DNA of 14,839 nt from Multifurca ochricompacta (taxonomy: Eukaryota; Basidiomycota; Agaricomycetes; Russulales; Russulaceae): assembly GCA_022496185.1 (NCBI GenBank), contig WTXG01000536.1:1-14839 (forward strand). The letters run 5' to 3'. A program made the translations under genes and the position numbers. Below the pieces are notes generated by a model, which was given only the letters and a program-made list of their open reading frames with translations, searched no databases and was not told the origin of the DNA. This document shows, piece after piece, positions 7,952-14,839 of the stretch. The first letter of the stretch is position 1. Every line of letters begins with the position of its first letter.

Positions 7952-8541
7952 TGTTACGATCAGGGCCTAGTACCCCACTTTTCTTCACTCTCCCCAATGT
8001 GAACCCTTCCCTTCCACCCACCCTCCATTTCCTGATCATGTCCCCCTCCTGGGATCCCTCACGTGCCCTACTTCCCTCCCCATGACTGTTGTTAGGATAT
8101 GTTGACGTGTTGTTTACACTTGTCTATGCCTTCTCTTATCTTTTATCTCCTTATCTTTAAGACCGGACATTTACTTAATCCCCTATCAGAAGCCAGGCTT
8201 TACGCCATCTGCTTTCGTCTATTTGGGCCCACATGACTTTGTATTATCTTATCTTTAGACACTCATTCAATTACGTATATAAGTCCGCTGTAACTACATT
8301 GTAGACCTCAGACTCGACTTATTGAATACATGAGTGCTTGTCTTCTGGACTTCCCTTTGAAGGCTTTAACTCAACCATCTCAGTACTTTCGGTACTCTCC
8401 ACTCACCATCGTCTTAGGGTACAGCCCCTTTGACTTTGACCTCTCATATACAAACTCCAAGAGGCCTTATTGGTCTCTTATCTGATTGCGAACGAATGCT
8501 GTCACACAAGTCGTGTGGAATGTCCCGCACCGGATGTAACA
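7952..8541 (+). repeat. 3' LTR of copy B
   Basis: This 590-bp LTR starts TGTTACG and ends TGTAACA. The last heptamer differs from the CGTAACA of copies A and C by one C-to-T change at a CpG. It is homologous to the LTR of copy A on the other strand, so the two form an inverted repeat 812 bp apart. It contains no gene. The LINE coding frame starts at the next base (8542). Confidence 0.92.
8276..8283 (+). promoter_or_regulatory. TATA box in the LTR of copy B
   Basis: TATATAAG, with the conserved AGACTCGACTT motif (8310-8320) starting 34 nt downstream, as in the other two LTRs. Confidence 0.65.
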
Positions 8542-9312
8542 GCACTCATGGCACTGGATCTAGACAACATGCCAACTGTCCTAGCCAGAGACTTCAATCT
8601 CCACCACCCAGATTGGGCCCTGCCTGGCTCCCTTACCCCTCCCTCCTCCCATGCCCCTTCCTTCCTTGACTGGGCATCGGATCAAGGTTTTGATTTAGTC
8701 TCCACCCCAGGTGTCATCACTCATCACATGCCCAACCACCTGGGCAGTGTCATTGACCTGGTCTGGGCCTCTCAGACTTTACATCTTGGGGGCTCTCTCT
8801 CTCCTGTCACAATTGACTGGTCTGCTGGACTTGGCTCTGACCATGTGGGCCTCCAGTTTTCCTGGCAACATTCTCTCTTGTTGCTAGCCCCAGCTCCTGC
8901 TGTCAAATCATATGTCACCAAAGCCTCTGATGACATGCTCACTGCTTGGCGTGAACACCTGGAGATTTCCCTCCCTTTGATCCCTGCTCTGGACTCACCC
9001 TCAGCTGTGGACTCCTTCACTGACCAACTCCTTGATGTCATCCTCACAGTGTCTGATGCTCACCTTGCCATTATGTCTTTGCCCCACACTAAATGGGCCA
9101 AATGGTGGAACCCGGCCTGCTCACAGGCAGTTACTGCCCTCCGCCACTCTAGACGTGACCCCACCACCAAGGCTGCTGCAGCCTCAGCTCTATGCTGTGA
9201 AATCCAGGCTGCCAAATTTGCCTGGACTAATGAAGCTATTGCTACTCAAGACATCTGGGACATTGCTGCTTGGCAACATGGTTGCCACATCTCCATAGTC
9301 CCTGCTATCTGA
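8542..9312 (+). pseudogene. LINE endonuclease (EEP/APE-like) domain, C-terminal half, and linker
   Basis: Starting in phase at 8542, VLARDFNLHHPDW holds the DFN catalytic motif (Asp codon at 8590; the usual Gly before it is Arg here). SVIDLVWAS and the terminal GLGSDHVGL motif (SDH codons about 8836-8844) follow. These are the conserved late motifs of the endonuclease that nicks target DNA to prime reverse transcription. A linker with KWAKWWNPACSQAVTALR follows, the usual lead-in to RT in this type of element. The stretch ends at two adjacent TGA codons (9310-9315), and PGGPLLWDRLAIEE continues in phase. The first half of the endonuclease is missing because copy B inserted here. Confidence 0.85.
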
Positions 9313-9315
9313 TGA

Positions 9316-10638
9316 CCTGGTGGCCCCCTTCTCTGGGACCGCCTGGCCATTGAGGAAGTTTTTGTGGCTCAGTTCTTTGGCTCAGAATCAATGCCGGTCC
9401 CTGCCACCTTTGACGACGACCCTCCCCAGTTTGCTACTCGGGACTGGGTTCCATTTACCTCCAACAAACTGGCTGATCATCTCTGCCACACCTCATCTAA
9501 GTCTGCCCCTGGGTTCTCGAAGCTCAACTGGTGCATCCTCAAGTGGGCCTGGCCATGTATCTCAGACCACGTCACTGCTCTGTTCAACACCTCTGTCTCA
9601 CTTGGACATGTTCCCCCAACCTGGAAGTGTGCTCTTACAGTGGTACTCCCTAAGCCTGCCTGACCTGACTATAGCCTAGCCAAGGCTCACCAACCCATCT
9701 CCTTACTGGAGACTATGGGTAAACTTCTGGACAAAGCACTCACTAAGTGACTTACATCCAACATTGATCAATATGGCACCTTGCCATCAACACAATTTGG
9801 TGCATGCTCCAACTTGTGCTGCCTCGACTCTGCTATGTCATTAGTCCATGACATCACTCGCGTCCAGGCCTCTGGCATGGTCTGTGGCATGGTACTATTC
9901 GACATCTCGGGATTCTTCAATCACGTCCACCCCAACCAGTGCTCCTCTGTTCTCTCACAGCTTGGCTACCCACCCCAGATTGTTGGGTGGGTCCATAGTT
10001 TCCTCTCAGGTCGCTCAGCCTGCCTCTCCTTCAACAGTCAGATGGGCCCTCCACACGATACGACAATCGGCACTCCACAGGGATCCCCCATCTCCCCTGT
10101 GCTCACCACACTCTATGCAGCCCCCCTCCTCCACCTCGCTTCCTCTTGGACAGGTTGTTGTCTGTTGATGTATGTCGATGATGGTCTCCTCTTCACCTGG
10201 GCTCCAACCTGGGACACTGTTGTTGACTCTCTTCGACATCACTATGCACTGATGATGGATTGGCTCCACCACACTGGCATGTCCGCTGACCTGGCCAAGA
10301 CTGAGTCCCTCTTTTTCTCCCATGTGCACATGTGGAACCTTCCCCCATGTGAAATCTCTCTCCCCTGCCACAATGCACCTGACTTCATTGTCAAGGCAGG
10401 GGCCCAGGTGTGATACTTGGGTTTCTTCTTTACACCTTCACTCTCCTGGCATCCTCATGTAGATATCATGTGCCACCGAGCTCGTGTGTCCATCCATGCC
10501 CTGCAACTCCTTGGCAACTCCAAGCAGGGCCTCTCCACCAAGAACTGGAGACTGGTCCTTAATGCTGTCTGCCTACCAGTCCTCACCTATGGGTCCCAGC
10601 TCTGGATCCATATGCATCAGGCCTTGTCCCTCCTCAAG
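9316..10638 (+). pseudogene. LINE reverse transcriptase domain
   Basis: The same phase continues. SKSAPGFSKLNW and SLGHVPPTWKCALTVVLPKPA mark the RT start, and AKAHQPISLLETMGKLLDKAL follows a TGA at 9661. Motif A is VLFDISGFFNHVHP (catalytic Asp codon at 9901). Motif B is GTPQGSPISPVL (from 10069). Motif C is LLMYVDDGLLFT (YVDD codons 10171-10182). All catalytic Asp residues remain. TGA codons interrupt at 9661, 9748 and 10411, each where Arg is expected (for example V-stop-YLGFFF). The thumb region follows, up to TGA 10639-10641. Confidence 0.92.
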
Positions 10639-10641
10639 TGA

Positions 10642-11794
10642 CTGCAGGTCGTATCAAATGCCATGGTTCACAAAATCACCAGCTCCTTCCACACAGCCCC
10701 ATGCGGGCCCCTTCACGAACTCATCCGAGTGCTTCCCATGAAGCACTTTGTGCACAAACTGGTGGATACTATGGCTCTCAGGTACGCATCTCTCCCTGAG
10801 CTTTCCCTGCCTATCCAGTGCCTTCATGGCATGCTGGACAACCATCTACTTCACCCCCGATGCTGCTGCACCCCAGCCCCTTCCCCTCCTGCGCCGCATC
10901 ACCTCTCCCCACTGCAAGCTCTGGCTGCACAGGTCCCCCCTCTGGCAGGATCCCCTGACATCCTCGCCTTCGCACCATGGGAGTTACCCTCCTGGGGCAC
11001 ATTCCTTCATTTCGTTGGAACATGCCCCCCCAATGTATGTCTCAATGAAGTCTCTGCCCTGATTGCTCTGCCCCACACTGATGTTGTCTTGGTCCACACT
11101 TCCTCCTCCCACTCTCGAGCCAAACGAGTCAACCAATGTCTCATCGGCACCGCTGCGGCAGTCATCATGGACTCTGCAGGCAAGATGACTAACCACTGGG
11201 TACAGGGCACTGGGGGGGTCAAGTTGGAAGTTGACTTGTTCTCCCTCAGTCACACTGTCCAATGGCTACAGTTGTTCTACCATGGCCACACATTGGCCCC
11301 CCGCCTGATCATCACCTGCTCGTCAAGCTCAGCATTGGCTGGTTTACACTCCCATGACCCCCATCACTTCACTGGTGACTTCGTCTCTTGTCATAGAGCA
11401 TTGGCTAAGTTGCTTGCAGATCACCCCCTTATGGACATCACTTTCATGTGGTGCCCCCCCTCCCCTCACTATCGCGCCTCTGCCACTGCCCCAAAAGCCA
11501 CAGACCAGGCCTGACGCCTTCACCATGTGGGCAACATCAACAACCCTCCTTCCCCCCTCCAGTGGCAAGTGCTTTCCTGCTTACGCGCCTATGACAATTG
11601 GTGCAAAGAGTGGTTGCACTCTCGCTCCCTCAACAAGGAGTCTCAGGCTGGCCACAAAGCCTACTCCATCTCCATCTGCGGTCCTCCCACTGGCGGCAAC
11701 CACCCTCTTTGGGCGGCGGCCACAGCCAAACACAAAGACAACCTGTTCACCCATCACACAGTCTCAACAGCCTTCCAGCTGGCTACAGGCCATG
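10642..11794 (+). pseudogene. LINE RNase H-like and C-terminal region, cut by copy C
   Basis: The phase continues from RT (LQVVSNAMVHKITSSFHTAP). An RNase H-like region is suggested by DVVLVHTSSSHS, GTAAAVIMDSAGKMTNHWVQG, KLEVDLFSLSHTVQWLQLF and IITCSSSSALAGL, in the order of the RNase H fold. However, the usual Asp positions (TDGS and SDS in the family) read TSSS and SSS, so catalysis is doubtful. TGA at 11512-11514 is followed in phase by RLHHVGNINN and a tryptophan-rich segment. The frame runs into the LTR of copy C at 11795 after FQLATGH. The final zinc-binding part usual for such proteins is absent, presumably beyond copy C. Confidence 0.75.
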
Positions 11795-12383
11795 TGTTAC
11801 GTCCGGTGTGGGATGTTCCACACGACTTGTGTGACAGCGTGATACACGGGTTCGGATAAGAGACCAATAAGATCCCTTGGAGTTCAGAGGTTATGAGTCA
11901 ACGTCAAAGAGGCTGCACTCTAAGACAATGTTGAGCAGAAAGTGCCGAAAGCACTGAGACAGGCAGACATTAAGGGACAAGGGGAAAGTCCAGAAGACAA
12001 GCACTGATGTATTCAATAAGTCGAGTCTGAGGTCTACAAGGTAGCTACAGCAGGCTTATATATGTAATCGAGTGAGCGTCTAAAGATAAGATAACTATGA
12101 GTCATGTGGGCCCGAATATACGAAAGCGGAGGGCGTAAAGCCGCGCTTCTGATAGGGAATTAAGTAAGTGTCCAGTCATAGAGATAAGGGATAAGAGATA
12201 AGCCATGACAAGACAAACATAGGTACATTGATATAAACAAAGACAAAGGCTGTCACGGGGATGGGAGTAGGGCACGTGAGGGATCCCACGATGGAGACGT
12301 GATCTGGTAGTGAAGGGTAGGCGGCAAAGAGGGGTCGTCATTGGGTAAGAAGAAAAAGACAGGAAGAGATGGGGTTCGTAACA
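11795..12383 (-). repeat. 3' LTR of copy C
   Basis: This 589-bp LTR has TGTTACG and CGTAACA at its ends. It is homologous to the LTRs at 6563-7139 and 7952-8541 and lies in the same orientation as copy A. ORF3 and the polypurine tract lie upstream on the minus strand, so it is the 3' LTR. The LINE frame reads into it for about 20 codons before a stop. Confidence 0.92.
12055..12062 (-). promoter_or_regulatory. TATA box in the LTR of copy C
   Basis: TATATAAG on the minus strand. AGACTCGACTT (12018-12028, minus) begins 34 nt downstream, matching the other two LTRs. Confidence 0.65.
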
Positions 12384-12397
12384 TCACCCCCTCTTCT
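12384..12397 (-). promoter_or_regulatory. Polypurine tract of copy C
   Basis: AGAAGAGGGGGTGA on the minus strand directly abuts the 3' LTR. This is the plus-strand priming site, and it is equivalent to 7938-7951 in copy B. Confidence 0.8.
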
Positions 12398-12414
12398 GGT
12401 TCTAGCAGTCCCGG

Positions 12415-13643
12415 CTAGAAACGACTCGTACCGTCATCATCCTGTACCAGCTCCAGGTAATCATCAGCTACATTACGGTCATCCATGCTGTACAATTCCA
12501 ACTCTTGCGGACATGCATGGGTACGAAGAAACCCATATGGGCCACGCTGGCCACAGGCGCGGCACAAGTCGTAGATAGGGCAGTCGATTTCTTTATGCCC
12601 AGCGTTATGGCGAAGGCACTTGCTGCACCAGCCCGATGGGTTGGTGATGGTCGGGGCCACTCCTACACGTTGGAAGATGCAGTGTCTGCTCCAGTGGAGA
12701 TTGCTTCGACAGTGTCGACACCATTTGCAGTTGAGGGGGCAGTTCCAGCTTATGTGATACTTGCTATCACATCGCCAGCAGGTTTCCCCGCGCGGGTTCT
12801 TGTGCAAGCGTGGCATCTCCAGCCGGCTTGGCAACAGCGTCGGGGCCGCACCCAGGGTTCGAGGGGGAGGGGTCGTGCATAAGTATCCGCGTACCTTTCA
12901 GCAATCATCTGGTACGCATCCCCCGCTTCCAACCTCTTCCTGATGTCCACAATCTCTGATTCCAACTGGAACATCCCATTTGTCAGTCTCGCCATCATTT
13001 TTGCGTGCTCTTTATACTGTTGGTTCAGCGTCCTCCTCAGGGTGATACTCTTCCTCAGCCTCATGACTTCTGCCTTCAAGCACAGCAGCCTCATATCATT
13101 CATCACCTCATCGATCGCGAAGGCACGACAGTCTTCCGCGGCAAGGTGACCCAACTGTTCATCAGTCAACGTGTGGTGGAGTCGACCCGTATACCTTTCT
13201 CCAGATAGACTGGAGCTCCATAAACCGGCCCATCCTTCTTCATACATCCCGCCACATCCATCCCGCCATTGGTGTAGTATATATATTTGGCAATGGCCGT
13301 AGATCCATCAGCCATGGTGATCTCCAAGGGGAAGTACATTGAAGAGTTGGGGTTGTTGGAGATGAACGGGAATTCCGGGGCCTCATCATCGATCTCTCTG
13401 TTGAGCAGGTCATTGGGGTGGGGCTCTTCGTGATGGGTGAAGTCATCGTTTGGGTTCAGGGATTGGTTTTTGACTCGGGCCTCTGCGGCCTCATAATCGA
13501 TAGGGGAGGAGGGCGTGTGGAGGGATGAGCGGATGGGAAGTTCTCGACAACTACAGCGGTGGCAGTGAAAGCGTCGACGGCAGCATTGGCAGCGATGAAA
13601 GACATGATAGATTGAATGGTGGTAGGACGTTGCTGGAGAGCAT
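12415..13643 (-). pseudogene. ORF3 of copy C, full length but frameshifted
   Basis: This is the only copy in the window with both ends of ORF3. It runs from ATG 13643-13641, 11 codons after the pol stop (13679-13677) and in its phase, to TAG at 12417-12415, about 410 codons. In order: the SIMSFIAANAAVDAF alanine-rich N-terminus; PIDYEAAEARVKNQS; EAPEFPFISNNPNSSMYFPL; GGMDVAGCMKKDGPVYG; TDEQLGHLAAEDCRAFAIDEV; a charged helical segment; then four cysteine motifs (CWRCDSKYHISWNC, CRHCRSNLHWSRHC, CSKCLRHNAGHKEIDC, and C-x2-C-x11-H-x-C starting CRAC); then an acidic tail LVQDDDGTSRF. One-base deletions near 13630, 13515, 13203 and 12870 split it into several frames. All zinc ligands are kept. Function is unknown; nucleic acid binding is inferred. 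Confidence 0.8.
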
Positions 13644-13676
13644 GTACTGGGGGGAAAGTCTGGAGTTGGCCTCCTT

Positions 13677-13890
13677 TTAACTGTTCTTGGGCGCTTGGGG
13701 ATGTCGTAAATGGAACTCCGCAATCAGGTCCGGGGCAGAGATATCCCCGGCTGGTTCCCACGAGTTGTCAGAGTCTGGGAAACCTCTCCACTTGATCAGG
13801 TAATACAACTTGCGCCCTCGGCCTTGTCGCTTGGAGTCTAGAACGCGCTCCACTTCCCATTCTTCTTCGCCGTCGATAAGGTCAGGTGGG
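13677..13890 (-). CDS. pol: Integrase chromodomain of copy C, unbroken
   Basis: One open phase reads PDLIDGEEEWEVERVLDS, then KLYYLIKWRGFPDSDNSWEP, then LIAEFHLRHPQAPKNS and TAA (13679-13677). This is a complete chromodomain with the aromatic cage positions of EWEVERV and YLIKWRGF, ending the Pol polyprotein. It supplies the correct frame for the damaged chromodomain of copy A. Upstream, the integrase reads in a different phase because of a missing base near 13900, so this is a fragment of a broken gene and not a free-standing CDS. Confidence 0.85.
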
Positions 13891-14839
13891 GTCTCGGGAA
13901 GTTCTCTCCGTGAATGGAGGTTTCCTTGTAAGGGTCAGGAGTTTGGCATGGAAGACTGGATGGATCTTCCATTTCGGCGGCAACTGCAATTCGTAAGAGA
14001 TGTCTGACAGCTTCCTTGTGATTTGGAAGGGTCCATGACGTCGGGGCGCTAATTTGGCCGAGGGGTGTGATGTGTGAATATTCCTACCCTCGAGCCATAC
14101 CCAGTCATTGGTCTGATAGGTGTGAATGTGCTTGGCTGTGCTGCCAGAAGCTGTTGCGCCTTTATCAGATTCTCATTGGCTGATTGCCGCAGCTCCTCCA
14201 TTGGCCGATCCGTTGGTTACTGTGGGACATTGATGGGCTTCTCTGTCCATGTGGTGCGTGGAGTCCAGCCCATGATAAGGGAGAAAGGGGTGGATTTGTC
14301 ATTCCATTGGGCCATGAATTGTGAGCGAATTCGGCGGTCGACAGCCATTCTGCCCAATCATCTTGCCTGCCGTTGCACCAAAACCGGAGATACTGTTCCA
14401 ACCATTGGTTCGTCCACTCAGACTGTCTGTCTGTCTGTGGATGTATGCCGTCGAGATATTCTGCGTGATGTCCAGCGTCTTGCATAAGGCTCTCGCAATG
14501 CCGATGTAAAACGGGTATCTCGGTCAGAGATGATCTTCTTAGGGAGTCCGTAGTGGCGGTATACGTGGTTAGGTACAGTTTCACCACTCCTTCAGCTGTG
14601 ATAGTTTCATTGCAGGGAATGAAGAGGGCCACTTTGGAGCAATCGTGTCTGTGATTGTAAGGATAGTGTCGAAGCCCTGTGATTTGGGCAGCTTGACAAT
14701 GAAGTCCATGGCAATGGTCTGGAAAGAGTCGATGTACTGGGAGTAATGGGAAGCATTGGTGGGACTTTTGGGTGCGTGTTCACCTTGTTTGCTTGACATG
14801 ATGCCGCATCCTCGTACGTAGCTCTCAATGTCTTTTTTC
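13891..14839 (-). pseudogene. pol: Integrase of copy C, heavily frameshifted
   Basis: Pieces in different phases together cover the integrase from the zinc domain (SCQANKVNTHP near the window end), through the DDE core (TIAMDFIVKLP with the first Asp, then IISDRDTRFTSA with the second Asp in a shifted frame, then IHPQTDRQSEW with the Glu), to the GPF/HPVFHAKLLT end near 13960. One-base deletions are visible near 14573 (KLYL then a shift), 14500, 14440, 14230 and 13955. Residues match copy A closely, so the frame changes outnumber obvious substitutions. The start lies beyond 14839. Confidence 0.85.

Larger units (their letters stand above)
7140..8541 (+). mobile_element. 3' part of chromovirus copy B, split by copy A
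   Basis: The coding sequence starting at 7141 corresponds to the middle of ORF3 (ERYTGRLHHTMSDEQLGHLAA), exactly where the 5' LTR of copy A ends at 7139. The piece then holds the rest of ORF3, a polypurine tract and a 3' LTR ending at 8541. Gag, pol and the 5' LTR of this copy are expected to the left of copy A, outside the window. At its right edge it abuts the LINE in the middle of the endonuclease reading frame, so copy B inserted into the LINE. Confidence 0.88.
8542..11794 (+). mobile_element. LINE-like non-LTR retrotransposon fragment, truncated at both ends by LTR insertions
   Basis: The fragment is 3253 bp with one coding phase throughout: endonuclease, reverse transcriptase, RNase H-like region and C-terminal region. 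The N-terminal half of the endonuclease and anything upstream must lie left of copy B. The end of the protein and the 3' UTR must lie right of copy C. Seven in-frame stops (9310, 9313, 9661, 9748, 10411, 10639, 11512) are all TGA, and I see no frameshift. The clade is uncertain; Tad1-like or a related fungal lineage is likely. Confidence 0.88.
11795..14839 (-). mobile_element. 3' part of chromovirus copy C (5' part outside window)
   Basis: Reading on the minus strand from the window end, the order is integrase, chromodomain, ORF3, polypurine tract and 3' LTR. It is the same family as copy A, with near-identical integrase segments such as NQWLEQYL, FWCNGRQDDWA and AEFAHNSWPN. It inserted into the C-terminal coding region of the LINE. 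The five bases left of the LTR (CCATG, 11790-11794) are the candidate target duplication, but the partner is outside. Many one-base deletions break the frame. Confidence 0.9.

Noticed and set aside
9032..9298. Additional frames over the LINE (for example 9032-9298, 9320-9679, 10748-11062, 11354-11842)
   Set aside because: They overlap the LINE coding phase and show no domain motifs; they arise from the C-rich codon use of the real frame.
8542..11794. TGA read as a sense codon in the LINE (alternative genetic code)
   Set aside because: The TGA positions fall at expected Arg codons, and copies A and B show the same change, while gag and integrase stretches use TGG and CGN normally. CpG decay explains it more simply.

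Overview
The window is a nest of eukaryotic retrotransposons with no recognisable host gene. The element types suggest a filamentous fungus, most likely a basidiomycete: Ty3/gypsy chromovirus-type elements with an integrase chromodomain, plus a non-LTR element with an endonuclease-RT-RNase H-like layout. The taxonomic guess is inference. I saw no tRNA, rRNA, CRISPR array or bacterial signal.

Layout, oldest to youngest insertion. (1) A LINE-like non-LTR element, plus strand, occupies 8542-11794. Both ends are cut off by LTR elements. It keeps one reading frame over 3.25 kb, broken only by TGA codons. (2) Chromovirus copy B (plus strand) inserted into the LINE endonuclease. Its last part is at 7140-8541: the 3' part of an extra ORF, a polypurine tract and the 3' LTR. 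(3) Chromovirus copy C (minus strand) inserted near the LINE C-terminus. It runs from the window end (14839) down to its 3' LTR at 11795-12383. (4) Chromovirus copy A (minus strand) inserted into the extra ORF of copy B. Its 5' LTR is 6563-7139, followed by gag, protease, RT, RNase H, integrase, chromodomain and the extra ORF, which leaves the window at position 1. (5) A 708-bp solo LTR of an unrelated element (4593-5300) sits inside gag of copy A, with a perfect 5-bp target duplication. This gives four nesting levels: LINE, then B, then A, then the solo LTR.

A, B and C belong to one family. They share LTRs of 577-590 bp with TGTTACG...CGTAACA ends, a TATATAAG box, and an 11-nt motif 34 nt downstream of it. 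In copy A that motif is exactly complementary to the bases just after the 5' LTR, which suggests Tf1-like self-priming. The family also carries an extra ORF between the chromodomain and the 3' LTR, the position env takes in other elements. It encodes an acidic N-terminal part, a predicted helical segment and four zinc-knuckle-like CxxC motifs. This is the most unusual biological feature in the window.

All copies are inactive. The LINE, copy B and the pol of copy A are broken by twelve in-frame stops, all TGA, as expected from CGA to TGA change at CpG sites. Parts of A and most of C are broken instead by many one-base deletions, often in short homopolymers, which may be decay or assembly error.
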